From Burkholderia lata (GTDB taxonomy: Bacteria; Pseudomonadota; Gammaproteobacteria; Burkholderiales; Burkholderiaceae), in assembly GCF_902499335.1 (NCBI RefSeq), contig NZ_CABVQK010000004.1, positions 558,001 to 622,000 of the forward strand: DNA of 64,000 nt, in the 5' to 3' direction. Of this stretch, positions 36,771-45,685 are shown one piece after another. The notes below the pieces were generated by a model. That model worked only from the letters and a program-made list of their open reading frames with translations, did not search any database and was not told the DNA's origin. The translations under genes were made by a program, and so were the position numbers. Position 1 is the stretch's first letter. Each line of letters opens with the position of its first letter.

Positions 36771-36800
36771 ATCGCGACGCCGCGCGAAGCGGCGCGCGAT
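36771..36800. terminator. GC-rich hairpin after cytochrome b561
   Basis: ATCGCGaCGCCGC and GCGGCGCGCGAT pair with one bulged A around a GCGAA loop. It lies in the 243-base gap between cytochrome b561 and the convergent DUF4148 gene. There is no T-tract. Nothing else is apparent in the gap. Confidence 0.4.
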
Positions 36801-36910
36801 GACGGGCAGCACTGCCGGCGCTCTTCTGCCGCGTCGAGCGGCACGAAGGGCTGCCGTACTGCCGTGCCGCGAACACGACGGCCTGAAGTCACACAAGACC
36901 ATATCGGCAC

Positions 36911-37186
36911 CTAGTTGCTGGTCTGCGCCGGCGCAGCGGGGGCCGGTGCATGCGCTGCGGCAGCCGCCATCCTCGCCCGGTCTTGCTCGGCGAGCTTCGC
37001 TTCCGCCGCCTGGATGTCCGCCGGATACTCGCCGTCGTCCCCTTTCGCCGGGTCATACCCCGCTGCTTCCAGGCGGATCAATTCGTCGCGAACCTGTGCA
37101 CGCGTCAGCGGCGCGGCCGATTGCGCGAAGGCCGACTGACCGACGATCGCACCGATCATCGTCAGTACTGCGATATATGTTTTCAT
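36911..37186 (-). CDS. DUF4148 family secreted protein
   Basis: A 91-residue exported protein. A signal peptide ends after SAFA (about residue 20), and the mature start SAAPLTRAQVRDELIRLEAAGYDP is the DUF4148 signature common in Burkholderia. The tail is Ala/Pro-rich. The second of two adjacent ATG codons (37186) has the better AAGGAG spacing. It forms a tandem pair with the gene at 37267-37611. Function is unknown; expression under stress or in hosts is often noted for the family. Confidence 0.85.
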   Translation of the reverse strand: MKTYIAVLTMIGAIVGQSAFAQSAAPLTRAQVRDELIRLEAAGYDPAKGDDGEYPADIQAAEAKLAEQDRARMAAAAAHAPAPAAPAQTSN

Positions 37187-37266
37187 CATGAACTCCTTCA
37201 ATGTTCCGTATCGATCAACCTTGTTGAATGCCTTGAATGCCTGACCTGCGAACGCAGGCGGGCGCG

Positions 37267-37611
37267 TCAGCTTCCGAAATAGATCGTGCAGAAGCTCGCG
37301 GGGCCGACGCATGCGGCAGAACCCTGGCGCGGCGACATCGTCGCCGGCTTACCCGCCGCGGATGACGCGGCCGGATCGCTGCCGACCGCCGTGCTGGCCT
37401 GATGCTCCGGCATCTGTTCGGCCTGCCGCTGGAACAGCGGGCTCACGTCCGGATACGACGTATCGGTCACGAAGCGCAGCCCGTTGTTTTCGGCGTCGAT
37501 CAGTTCCTGCCTGACCTGCGCGCGTGTCAGTTCCTGTGCCGACGCTTGCGTCGCGATACCCGCGAGAGAAATCGCCGCCACGGCGGCGGCCACCAGCCAA
37601 TGCGTGTTCAT
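37267..37611 (-). CDS. DUF4148 family secreted protein, second copy
   Basis: A 114-residue exported protein with a signal peptide (cut after ASA, about residue 25) and the same ELTRAQVRQELIDAENNGLRF motif as its neighbour. The C-terminus has two Cys residues (AACVGPASFC) that could form a disulfide. An AAGGAG site supports the ATG at 37611. The two copies share only the DUF4148 motif, so the duplication is old. Confidence 0.85.
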   Translation of the reverse strand: MNTHWLVAAAVAAISLAGIATQASAQELTRAQVRQELIDAENNGLRFVTDTSYPDVSPLFQRQAEQMPEHQASTAVGSDPAASSAAGKPATMSPRQGSAACVGPASFCTIYFGS

Positions 37612-37854
37612 GTTCCACTCCTTGAGAAGTCAACGAGACGACGTGCTACACCCGTATGACGACGGAGCGCGTGCGTTTATTCCCGCGCGTCGTGCAGCCC
37701 GGATCAAACCGCTTCTCGAGCACCGGGAGCGCCCGGGACGGACGTTCATGAAACTGTCATTGTTTCGTCAGCCGGCGTAACCTGACGTAACGCAGCGCCC
37801 GCCGCGCTTCGTGCAGACTGACGTCACTCCTTACGGATCGCCCATCGATCGATC

Positions 37855-38544
37855 ATGTCCGTCGCCTACGACTATGTTGCCGGCCTGCTGCGCACGCTGT
37901 ACGACCGCCATATCGACGGCGGCGCGGTGCTCGACACGGCCGTGTTTCCCGATGCAGAGCGTTTCGTCCGTGCGTGGACCGACATCCAGGCAGAGGCATT
38001 CGCCGTGGCGCGCGACATGCCGCGCATCCCGCGCTTTCACGAGATCATGCGCGAGCAGTACGACATCTCGGCCAACGACGCTCGCGACTGGCGGATGTTC
38101 ATCATGCAGGCGTATGGCCAGCCGTTCCCGCGCAACCTGTCGCGCTGCCCGACCGTCGCGTCGATCGTCGCGGCGTCGCCGGACGTGCTGTCCGCATCGC
38201 TGTCGTTCCTCGCGCCCGGCAAGCACATTCCCCCGCATCGCGGGCCGTTTCGCGGCATCCTGCGCGGCTATCTCGTGCTGTCGATGCCGAAGCGCGCGGA
38301 CGGTACACCGGCCGCCGTGCTGAAGGTCGACGGCCACGAATACCGGCTCGAGGAAGGACGTTTCCTGCTGTGGGACGACACGTTCATGCACGAGGTGTGG
38401 AACGACAGCGACGCCGTGCGGATCGTGCTGCTGCTCGATATCCGCCGGCGCGGGATGCCGCGCCTGCTCACGTGGCTGTCGAATGCGGTGATCGGCGTCG
38501 TGCGGCTCGGGATCAGGATGCGCGGGCGATCGATTCCGGTTTAG
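37855..38544 (+). CDS. Aspartyl/asparaginyl beta-hydroxylase family protein (LpxO-like)
   Basis: A 229-residue Fe(II)/2-oxoglutarate dioxygenase. The double-stranded beta-helix core has the first iron-site His in GKHIPPHRGPFRGILRGYLVL, with the Arg pair for 2-oxoglutarate, and the second in DDTFMHEVWNDS. The C-terminal tail (residues about 200-229) is basic and hydrophobic and may bind the membrane. LpxO members hydroxylate the secondary acyl chain of lipid A, so that is the likely role. A free-standing peptide hydroxylase is the alternative. Confidence 0.8.
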   Translation: MSVAYDYVAGLLRTLYDRHIDGGAVLDTAVFPDAERFVRAWTDIQAEAFAVARDMPRIPRFHEIMREQYDISANDARDWRMFIMQAYGQPFPRNLSRCPTVASIVAASPDVLSASLSFLAPGKHIPPHRGPFRGILRGYLVLSMPKRADGTPAAVLKVDGHEYRLEEGRFLLWDDTFMHEVWNDSDAVRIVLLLDIRRRGMPRLLTWLSNAVIGVVRLGIRMRGRSIPV

Positions 38545-38569
38545 TACGTGTGCCCGCCGCGTCTTCCCG

Positions 38570-39526
38570 TCAAGCCATGCTCGGCGAATCGTCCTGTGCC
38601 AGCGCCGTCAGGATCGACGTCAGCGCGCGAATCCTGGGTTGCATCGCACGCGGCGACGGGTACACGAGAAAATAGCCGAGACCGTTGTCCACGACGTCAC
38701 CAAAGGGTGCAACCAGCGTCCCGGCGGCAAGCCGGTCCCGGGCCATGCGCGGGTCACCGATCGCCACGCCGTGCCCCTGTTCGGCGGCGGTGAGCGCCAG
38801 CTCGAGCGTGTCCAGTACGAGCCCGGTTTCCGGGTCGACCTGCGTCGCGCCGACGGCAGCGAGCCAGCAGCGCCACTCTTCATGCCCGGGAGCAGGGTGA
38901 AGCAACGTGGCGTGCGCGAGGTCGGCGTTCGATTTCAATGAAGCGGCCAGCGTGCCGGTACACATCGGCGTCAGCCTTTCTGCAAACAGCGGAACCGACA
39001 CCATGCCGGCCCAGTGCCCGGCCCCGCGTACAACGATCGCGTCGACGTCCGTTCCGGCGAAATCCGGCGTGTCGTCCGCCGACGTCTGGATCCGCAGCTC
39101 GGTCTGCGGCAGCGCGCGATTGAGCGCCGGGAGACGCGGCAGCAGCCAGCGGATCGCGAAGGTCGACGGCAACCGCAGCGTGAGAACCGGCGCGACGCCG
39201 GCATGGGCCTCCGCGTGGCGTGCCAGCTGCGTCAGCACGTCGACGGCCACCGTCAGCAACGCGCCGCCTTCCGCGGTCAGCGTCAGCCCCGACGCATGAC
39301 GCACGAACAGCGCACACCCGTAATGCACTTCCAGTTGCTGCACCTAACGGCTCACTGCGCCCTGGGTTCTGCACAGATGATCGGCGGCCCGGCTGAAGCT
39401 GCCCAGTTCGGCAGCGGCGACGAAAGCCTGAAACGCCGTCAATGGCGGCAGCGCCCGCGTGAGTTCGGCCAGCGGGTATGCACGGGCCGCATGCCCGGGT
39501 TGCGGATTTTTCGATTGTTCGGACAT
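38570..39526 (-). pseudogene. LysR regulator interrupted by one in-frame stop codon
   Basis: The two halves of a GcvA-like LysR gene are in the same frame, separated by a single TAG at 39344-39346. The upstream part (from ATG 39526) reads LTAFQAFVAAAELGSFSRAADHL and TQGAVSR, then the stop; the sequence resumes VQQLEVHYGCALFVRH. The normal family sequence here is SRQVQQLE, so a CAG glutamine codon has become TAG by one C-to-T change. The stop falls just after the recognition helix, so any fragment would lack DNA binding or dimerisation. The rest is intact, indicating recent loss or a sequencing difference. The divergent NTF2-like gene is the probable former target. Confidence 0.8.
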
Positions 39527-39606
39527 CGGTGCGTCGCTATCGTGATTGCGCCGGATCCGCATCGCCTGTCGCGGCCCGGCTCGTCAACCATCAGCGGAGA
39601 AAGAGA

Positions 39607-40005
39607 ATGGTCTCGTCGTCGAAGGCACTATACACGCGGCAGGTCGACACTTACCTGAAGGCGCTCGAGCGCGGCGACGTCGCCGCGATCTGCGCGCTGT
39701 TCACGCCGGATGCACGGATTTTTTCTCCGTTTCTCGGCTGGATGCAGCCGACACCGTTCTTCGAAAAGGTCGTTTCGGCATCCGGACAAAGCCGGATCAC
39801 GGCGATCGACATCTGCGTCAGCGCGACCGGCGCACCACGGGCAACCGGTTACTTCGTGTACGACTGGGGGCTCAAGGACGGCTCGGCAGTGCAGTTCGAA
39901 TGTGTCGACGTGTTCGAATTCGACGACAGCGGACGCGTCGAGCGCATGGTCATCGTCTACGACACGCATCCGGTCAGGGCGGCGGTGGGCGACAAGTACG
40001 CGTAG
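39607..40005 (+). CDS. NTF2-like (SnoaL-type) protein
   Basis: A 132-residue cone-fold protein. The pattern VDTYLKALERGDVAAICALFTPDARIFSPF at the N-terminus and the strand-rich C-terminus (QFECVDVFEFDDSGRVERM) match the nuclear transport factor 2/SnoaL superfamily, which includes isomerases and ligand-binding proteins. A GGAGA site sits 6 bases before the ATG. It is divergent from the broken LysR gene, which may have controlled it. The ligand is unknown. Confidence 0.8.
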   Translation: MVSSSKALYTRQVDTYLKALERGDVAAICALFTPDARIFSPFLGWMQPTPFFEKVVSASGQSRITAIDICVSATGAPRATGYFVYDWGLKDGSAVQFECVDVFEFDDSGRVERMVIVYDTHPVRAAVGDKYA

Positions 40006-40069
40006 TACGACTGCACGATATCTGCCCGGCAAACCTCACCGATGGCTCCGTCGTTTCCGTGCGCGGGTG

Positions 40070-40435
40070 TCAGGATGCATGACACCGCGCGGTCTCCAGC
40101 GCATAGACTCCGCGTTTCGCTGCGCATCGGAATGGCGAGGCGATCGCTCGCACGTTCGTCAGTTCCCAGCACACGTATCCGGCACACCATTGCTTGTCTT
40201 GCAAGCGCGCTTCGTCGGGCGTCCAGTCATGCACGCCCACGACGTCGACCCGCGCGAGCGCAATGCCATCCGGATCTTCCTGCCCGTCCTGGCGCAGATA
40301 GATCGTGTTCTGCACCAGCACGAGGTCGGTCAACGGAATCGTCGGCGGCGCCCAGGACCGGATTTCGACCTGCTTGCGTCCCGCGAGAATGTCGTCGACG
40401 GCAGGCGCGACGATCGATAGGGCCAGTCGTGACAT
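40070..40435 (-). CDS. ASCH domain protein
   Basis: A 121-residue protein. The ASCH motif GxKxxExR is exact at residues 19-26 (GRKQVEIR), and the fold continues with LVLVQNTIYLRQ and a Trp-rich C-terminal part. ASCH proteins are PUA-like and bind RNA; some act as nucleoside amidohydrolases (YqfB). It is a single gene convergent with the NTF2-like gene. The substrate is not predictable. Confidence 0.75.
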   Translation of the reverse strand: MSRLALSIVAPAVDDILAGRKQVEIRSWAPPTIPLTDLVLVQNTIYLRQDGQEDPDGIALARVDVVGVHDWTPDEARLQDKQWCAGYVCWELTNVRAIASPFRCAAKRGVYALETARCHAS

Positions 40436-40672
40436 GACGGATATTTCCTGCAGTCAATTGGAGCGTGTTTCGTCACCGTCAGGCGACCTACCGGTCAGGA
40501 CAGGCATGCAGCCACGGTCGCGGCATGATTGTTGCCGATTCGCCGAATCCTGTCGAATGGGCGCGGCGATCGTGTTGTCCGCGCCTCTATCTTTCGACCC
40601 CGCCCTGAAACGCCGGACGGATCGCCTAAACTACAGACCGTCCCCTCCGCGCGGCTCCTGCCAGCCACCGCC

Positions 40673-40942
40673 ATGGCGCACCTCTTCTTCGCCGCCTCGA
40701 TCCAGCGGCATATCCAAACGCCCGAGCGCGAAATCGACGCTCACACGCTCGGCGAAGCATTCGACACCGTTTTCGGCGAGCAGCCGCGGCTGCGCGGCTA
40801 CATCCTCGACGACCAGGGCGCGCTGCGAAAACACCTGTCGGTATTCATCGACGGCCAGCCGATACGCGACCGGCAACGCCTGTCCGATGTGCTCGGCGAC
40901 GCCAGCCGGGTCTATGTCGTACAGGCGCTGACGGGCGGATAA
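40673..40942 (+). CDS. MoaD/ThiS-like ubiquitin-fold protein
   Basis: An 89-residue beta-grasp protein ending in the diglycine tail LTGG expected of sulfur carriers. The middle (TLGEAFDTVFGEQPRLRGYILDDQGALRKHLSVFIDG) is the MoaD-like pattern. The start at 40673 is chosen because homology begins at AHLFFAAS; the frame is open to 40529. No molybdopterin or thiamine genes are nearby. It lies 67 bases before an Asp-box propeller gene on the same strand, so it may work with that protein rather than in cofactor synthesis. Confidence 0.82.
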   Translation: MAHLFFAASIQRHIQTPEREIDAHTLGEAFDTVFGEQPRLRGYILDDQGALRKHLSVFIDGQPIRDRQRLSDVLGDASRVYVVQALTGG

Positions 40943-41009
40943 GGGGACACATGCATCAGCCCCGATCCGGTGCCGGAACGCGAGGTCGGGCCATCAGGAG
41001 ACATCCCAC

Positions 41010-42158
41010 ATGAACGATCGACTGCTCGTCGCCACCCGCAAGGGCCTGTTCGTCCTGCAGCCCGACCGCTGCGGCAGCTGGACGCTCGGTGAGCCGCACT
41101 TCGCCGGCGAGCCCGTCAGCATGGCGCTCGCCGACCCGCGCGACGGCACGCTGTATGCGGCGCTGAACCTCGGTCATTTCGGCGTCAAGCTGCACCGCAG
41201 GCGCGCCGGCGCCGCCGACTGGGAAGAATGCGCGGTGCCCGTCTATCCGCCGCAACCCGCCGACGCCCCGCCCGCCGATGCCCGCGTGAATGCCGGCACC
41301 GCCGACGCGGACGACGCGCCTCCCGGCCCGCCGCCCCCACCGTGGACACTCCAGCAGATCTGGTCGCTCGAAGCCGGCGGCGCCGACGAGCCGGGCGTGC
41401 TGTGGGCCGGCACGATTCCCGGCGGGCTGTTCCGCTCGGACGACGGCGGCAGTGCGTGGGTGCTCAACCGGGCATTGTGGGATCGCCCGGAACGCGCCGA
41501 ATGGGGCGGCGGCGGATACGATGCGCCGGGCATCCATTCGGTGATGGTCGACCCGCGCGACAGCCGGCACGTGACGATCGGCATCTCGTGCGGCGGCGTC
41601 TGGCAGACGGCCGACGGCGGCGCGACGTGGCGAGTGACCGCCGACGGCATGGAAGCCGACTACATGCCGCCCGAGCGGCGCGGTGACCCGAACATGCAGG
41701 ACCCGCACCGCGTCGTGCAGTGCGCGGCCGACCCGGACGTGCTGTGGACGCAGCATCACTGCGCGATCTTCCGCTCGACCGACGGCGCCGAACACTGGCG
41801 TCGGATCGAGGCGCAGCCTTCGAGCTTCGGTTTCGCGGTGGCCGTGCATCCGCGTGAGCCGGATACCGCGTGGTTCGTGCCGGCCGTGAAAGACGCATGC
41901 CGGATTCCGGTGAACGGCCGGTTCGTGGTCACGCGCACGCGCGACGGCGGGCGCAGTTTCGAGCAATTCACGAACGGGTTGCCGCCTGCGCCGGCCTACG
42001 ACCTCGTGTATCGGCACGGCCTCGCGGTGGACGATTCGGGCACGCGCCTCGCGATGGCGTCGACGACCGGCGCGTTATGGACGTCCGACGACGGTGGGGA
42101 AAACTGGCGGCTGGTGTCGGCGCATTTGCCGCCGGTTTACTGTGTGCGGTTCGGGTGA
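41010..42158 (+). CDS. Asp-box beta-propeller protein (sialidase/BNR-like)
   Basis: A 382-residue protein with at least five Asp-box repeats (SDDGGSAW, TADGGATW, STDGAEHW, TRDGGRSF, TSDDGGENW), which mark blades of a beta-propeller. No signal peptide is seen, so it should be cytoplasmic. The catalytic residues of true sialidases are not evident, so glycosidase activity is doubtful. It follows the MoaD-like gene in the same direction, a pairing that suggests a shared function. A Pro/Ala-rich insert lies at about residues 80-112. Confidence 0.8.
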   Translation: MNDRLLVATRKGLFVLQPDRCGSWTLGEPHFAGEPVSMALADPRDGTLYAALNLGHFGVKLHRRRAGAADWEECAVPVYPPQPADAPPADARVNAGTADADDAPPGPPPPPWTLQQIWSLEAGGADEPGVLWAGTIPGGLFRSDDGGSAWVLNRALWDRPERAEWGGGGYDAPGIHSVMVDPRDSRHVTIGISCGGVWQTADGGATWRVTADGMEADYMPPERRGDPNMQDPHRVVQCAADPDVLWTQHHCAIFRSTDGAEHWRRIEAQPSSFGFAVAVHPREPDTAWFVPAVKDACRIPVNGRFVVTRTRDGGRSFEQFTNGLPPAPAYDLVYRHGLAVDDSGTRLAMASTTGALWTSDDGGENWRLVSAHLPPVYCVRFG

Positions 42159-42203
42159 TGGTGTGCAAGCGGGCCGGTTCGCGCACCGCGCGCACGGCCC
42201 GCT

Positions 42204-43133
42204 TTACCGCTCAACGCCCGTCCCCATCCGCGCCACCGCCTCCCGCGTCTGCGCAATCTCCGCCTCGAGCCAGTCGAGAAACGACCTGACCTGCGGCTCC
42301 CGCTCCCGCCCCGGCCGGCACAGCGCGACGAAGTGCGCGCCGTCAATCCGCACCGCCGGCTCGATCGGTATCAACACCCCCTGGGCGACATGCTCGGCGG
42401 CCAGCACGGAGCTGAGGAGCGCGATGCCCTGCCCGTGCAGCACCGCCTGCAACGCGTAATGTTCGTCGTCGTAGTGGCGAAATACCGCGCGCTCGAGCCA
42501 CGCGTCGCGACCGGCCGCGCGGCACCACGACGCCCAGTCGACCGACACGGGCAGCGGCGTATCCCAAACGGTCTCGATCAGGTCCAGCGGCTCGTTCGCG
42601 CGATGCGCGTCGAACCCGGCAGCCGCATACGCGCCGAAATACTCGTCGATCAGCGCAATCTCGTGCAGCGCCGGAAATGTGCGCGACGTCGCGCGAATCG
42701 CAAGATCGATCCGCGCATCGCGTTCGAGATCGGCAAGCGTGTTACCGGTCTCGACCTTGATGTGCAGGTGCGGATCGATGCGACGAAACCGGCCGAGGCG
42801 CGGAATCAGCCACATCGCGGCGAACGCGGGCGTGGTGGTCAGCACGAGGGTGCGCTCGCCGGTCGACTCAGGCCGCACCGCATCGAGCCCGCGGCTCAAT
42901 GTGAGCAGCGCATCGTGACTCGCGCGAAACAGGCGCTCGCCCTCCTCCGTGAGCCGCACACCGCTCGCACCGCGCTCGAACAGCAGCACACCGAGCCGGC
43001 TTTCGAGCGACTTGATCTGGTGCGACACGGCGGCCGGCGTCACGGACAGTTCATCCGCGGCGGCCTTGAATGCGCCGAGCCGCGCCGACGACTCGAATAC
43101 ACGCAATGCGGTCAGGGGAATTTTCGAGAACAC
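42204..43133 (-). CDS. LysR family regulator (GcvA-like), divergent from a PACE efflux gene
   Basis: A 309-residue regulator. The helix-turn-helix is in ALRVFESSARLGAFKAAADELSVTPAAVSHQIKSLE (residues about 8-45), and the effector domain is of the GcvA type. It uses a GTG start at 43133. The divergent gene at 43281 encodes a PACE-type efflux protein, and LysR regulators (AceR) activate such genes in other bacteria in response to biocides. It probably controls that gene. Confidence 0.9.
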   Translation of the reverse strand: MFSKIPLTALRVFESSARLGAFKAAADELSVTPAAVSHQIKSLESRLGVLLFERGASGVRLTEEGERLFRASHDALLTLSRGLDAVRPESTGERTLVLTTTPAFAAMWLIPRLGRFRRIDPHLHIKVETGNTLADLERDARIDLAIRATSRTFPALHEIALIDEYFGAYAAAGFDAHRANEPLDLIETVWDTPLPVSVDWASWCRAAGRDAWLERAVFRHYDDEHYALQAVLHGQGIALLSSVLAAEHVAQGVLIPIEPAVRIDGAHFVALCRPGREREPQVRSFLDWLEAEIAQTREAVARMGTGVER

Positions 43134-43280
43134 GGGGCCTCGCGGGCCGGATGCGGCCGGGTTGAATTCAATTGAATCGGGGTGAGATTAGGTGAATTGA
43201 AGCGTGCGTGCAACGCGGATAGCCTTGCGGGACGTCGCGGCACGGTGTCGCGGCGCGTGACGACGAACCGGAGCAACAAC

Positions 43281-43706
43281 GTGCAAGGCCTACCGCGCAG
43301 GATCACGCAGGCGGTGCTCTACGAAGCGATCGCAATTTCCTGCATCTCGCCCGTGATCGCGGCGATCTTCAGGCAGGACCTCGTCTATTCGGGCGCGCTA
43401 TCGGCGACGATGTCGGCGATCGCGATGCTGTGGAACATGATCTTCAACGCACTGTTCGAGCGCTGGGAAGCGTCGCGTCGGCAGCCGTCACGCACGCTCG
43501 GGCGGCGGATCCTGCACGCGACCGGATTCGAAGGCGGGCTGATTTTCATCCTGGTGCCCGTCGTATCGTGGTGGCTCGACATCTCGTGGCTCGACGCGTT
43601 CGTCGTCGACATCGGGCTGTTTGCGTTCTTCTTCTGCTACGCGTTCGTGTTCCAATGGGCGTTCGATCGGGTGTTCGACGTGCCGGCGGCGACGAAGGGG
43701 TCGTGA
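43281..43706 (+). CDS. PACE family multidrug efflux transporter (AceI-like)
   Basis: A 141-residue inner-membrane protein with four helices made of two bacterial transmembrane pair repeats. The opening RRITQAVLYEAIAISCISPV contains the conserved Glu used in proton-coupled export of biguanides and acridines. FNALFERWEASRR and the second repeat RRILHATGFEGGLIFILVPV are characteristic. A GTG start at 43281 with GGAG 8 bases before it is preferred over the open frame upstream. It is divergent from the LysR gene. Confidence 0.87.
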   Translation: MQGLPRRITQAVLYEAIAISCISPVIAAIFRQDLVYSGALSATMSAIAMLWNMIFNALFERWEASRRQPSRTLGRRILHATGFEGGLIFILVPVVSWWLDISWLDAFVVDIGLFAFFFCYAFVFQWAFDRVFDVPAATKGS

Positions 43707-43715
43707 GCCGAACGC

Positions 43716-44342
43716 TCACACGCCCGTGGCAATTTTCGGCAATTGCCAGCCGAAGCGCACCGCCGCCATCCGCAGAGCAAAGCACGCGACGCCGCCCAGC
43801 ACGGCCGCGGCGATCGGCGGACAACCGAGCCGCCTGCACGACACAACGCACACCGCGCCGAGCAGCGCCGCGCTCGCATAAATATCCGTGACCAGGACGA
43901 CCGGCACCCGCGCGAGCAGGACATCGCGCACGATGCCGCCGCCGCAACCGGTCACGGCGCCCATCAGCGTCGCAATGAACGGATGAACCCGGAATTCGAG
44001 CGCCTTCACCGCGCCCGCAACCGCGAACAACGCCAGGCCGGCCGCATCGAGCGCCGTGAGCAGCGACGGAGAAAACGCGGCGACCCGCTCATGAAACACG
44101 AACGCGACCAGCCCTGAAGCGAACGCGAGCGCCGGATAGCGCCAGTCGCTCACGGCACTCGGCGGCCGTGCGCCGATCAGCAGATCGCGGATCACGCCGC
44201 CGCCGAGCGCGACGACGAGCGACAACACCACGACCCCGAACAGGTCGAGTCCGGCACCGATCGCCGCATTGGCGCCTTCGATCGCGAACACCATCGTGCC
44301 CGCGAGATCGGCGGCGAGCACCACTTGCTCGATGCGCTTCAT
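43716..44342 (-). CDS. TRIC/UPF0126 family cation channel-like membrane protein
   Basis: A 208-residue inner-membrane protein built from two three-helix halves. Each half has the same motif: VVLSLVVALGGGVIRDLLIG and LMGAVTGCGGGIVRDVLLAR (GGGxxRD). This is the TRIC channel fold once annotated UPF0126/YicG. It probably conducts K+ or another cation; some members are linked to glycine uptake. The start at 44342 is where the first helix begins, and the ribosome site is weak. Confidence 0.85.
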   Translation of the reverse strand: MKRIEQVVLAADLAGTMVFAIEGANAAIGAGLDLFGVVVLSLVVALGGGVIRDLLIGARPPSAVSDWRYPALAFASGLVAFVFHERVAAFSPSLLTALDAAGLALFAVAGAVKALEFRVHPFIATLMGAVTGCGGGIVRDVLLARVPVVLVTDIYASAALLGAVCVVSCRRLGCPPIAAAVLGGVACFALRMAAVRFGWQLPKIATGV

Positions 44343-44543
44343 GCGAAAGAACCGCCGGGGTGTTGCATCATCCGGTTGCCGCCTGCGGCGACACGAGTGG
44401 ACGCGCGGCTCAGCCACCTGCTGTCTTCCTGCCGCCATCCGGATACATCGCGCGTGCTGCGGATCATGACCGCCTCCTCGATCGGGATCGAGCAGTCTAG
44501 CGTATCGTCCGCTCGCCGTCGGGCCATGCGTGCAGCCGAATGC

Positions 44544-44587
44544 AAAAAGCCGGCGGAAGCAGGATGTACGTCCTGCTTCCGCCGGCT
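44544..44587 (-). terminator. Rho-independent terminator of choX
   Basis: AGCCGGCGGAAGCAGGA (44548-44564) and its exact complement (44571-44587) form a 17-base-pair stem with a 6-base loop. On the minus strand it is followed by TTTTT. It lies 52 bases after the choX stop and is the strongest intrinsic terminator seen for a gene in this window. The remaining gap to 44342 holds nothing else I can identify. Confidence 0.9.
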
Positions 44588-44638
44588 CAAAGGCACGTCA
44601 GGCTTCCGGTCAGGACCGTGAAGCCCGGTGCACGTCGC

Positions 44639-45586
44639 TCAATGCACGCCGAGATAAGCCTTCACCGCCGGCAGGCCCGGCTTGCCGTCGAGCGTCGTCA
44701 CGCCGGCAAGCCACTTGTCGAGTGCCTGCGGGTTCGCCTTCAGCCACTCGGCCGCCGCCTTGTTCGGATCTTCCTTGTTCATGATCGGCATCATCACGTG
44801 GTTCTCGATCGTCGTCGTGAACTGAAGGTTCGACACGAACTTCGCGACGTTCGGGCAGCGCTGCGAGTAGTCGGGCGGCGTCGCCGTCAGCACCTTCGCT
44901 TCGCCGTAGTTCGGGCCGAACACGTCGTCACCACCGGTCAGGTAGTCGATCTTCATCTGCACGTTCATCGGATGCGGTTCCCACCCAAGGAACACGATCC
45001 ACTGCTTGTCGCGGATCGCGCGATTCACCTCGACCAGCATCCCGGCCTCGCTCGACTCGACCATCTTGAACTTCCCGAGGCCGAACTGGTTGCCGTCGAT
45101 CATCTTCTTGATCAGCAGGTTGCCGTCGTTGCCCGGTTCGATCCCGTAGATCTTGCCGTTGAGCTTGTCCGCGTACTTCTGGATGTCCGCGAACGACTTC
45201 AGGCCGCCCTGGTACACGTAATCGGGCACCGCGAGCGTGTATTTCGCGCCGGTCAGGTTCGGCGTCGAGAGCACCTTGATCGTGCCGGCCTTCGTGAACG
45301 GCTGGATGATCGGGTCCATCGTCGGCGACCAGTAGCCGAGGAACACGTCGATCTGCTTGCTCTTGATACCGGCGAACGTGATCGGTACCGATGCGATCGT
45401 CTTCGTCGGGCTGTAGCCGAGCCCCTGCAGCATCGTCGATGCGAGGCCCGTGGTCGCCGCGATGTCGGACCAGCCGACATCCGCGAAGCGCACGTTCTTG
45501 CACACGGGCGGATCGGCCGCATACACGGCCGACATCGGCGCGGTTATCCCGACCCCGCACACCGCTGCGATCAATAGGCGCTTCAT
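44639..45586 (-). CDS. choX: Choline/glycine betaine ABC transporter substrate-binding protein
   Basis: A 315-residue periplasmic protein with a signal peptide cut after VYAA (about residue 24). The mature part matches the ChoX/ProX family: FADVGWSDIAATTGLASTMLQGLGY, IDVFLGYWSPTMDP and FLGWEPHPMN, with Trp/Tyr residues for the aromatic cage around the trimethylammonium group. A GAGGAGAAG site supports the ATG at 45586; 5 codons further upstream are open. It follows the GbdR-like gene by 99 bases, and its permease and ATPase genes lie on the far side of that regulator. Confidence 0.9.
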   Translation of the reverse strand: MKRLLIAAVCGVGITAPMSAVYAADPPVCKNVRFADVGWSDIAATTGLASTMLQGLGYSPTKTIASVPITFAGIKSKQIDVFLGYWSPTMDPIIQPFTKAGTIKVLSTPNLTGAKYTLAVPDYVYQGGLKSFADIQKYADKLNGKIYGIEPGNDGNLLIKKMIDGNQFGLGKFKMVESSEAGMLVEVNRAIRDKQWIVFLGWEPHPMNVQMKIDYLTGGDDVFGPNYGEAKVLTATPPDYSQRCPNVAKFVSNLQFTTTIENHVMMPIMNKEDPNKAAAEWLKANPQALDKWLAGVTTLDGKPGLPAVKAYLGVH

Positions 45587-45623
45587 CTTGCTTCTCCTCA
45601 AAGTGATGTCGTTTGCTTGAATG

Positions 45624-45660
45624 CGGGATCGTTTTATTGAAGCCGCGCGCCGCGATCCCG
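45624..45660 (-). promoter_or_regulatory. Dyad in the choX leader
   Basis: CGGGATCG (45624-45631) and CGATCCCG (45653-45660) are perfect inverted 8-mers 21 bases apart in the 99-base gap between gbdR and choX. It may form a hairpin in the shared transcript or mark a regulator site. Confidence 0.35.
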
Positions 45661-45685
45661 GCGGCGTCGCGGACCATAGGGTCGG

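Noticed and set aside
37740..37775. Pho-box-like CTGTCAT repeats before the LpxO-like gene
   Set aside because: Only one repeat matches well; the second has 4 of 7 positions, too weak to call.
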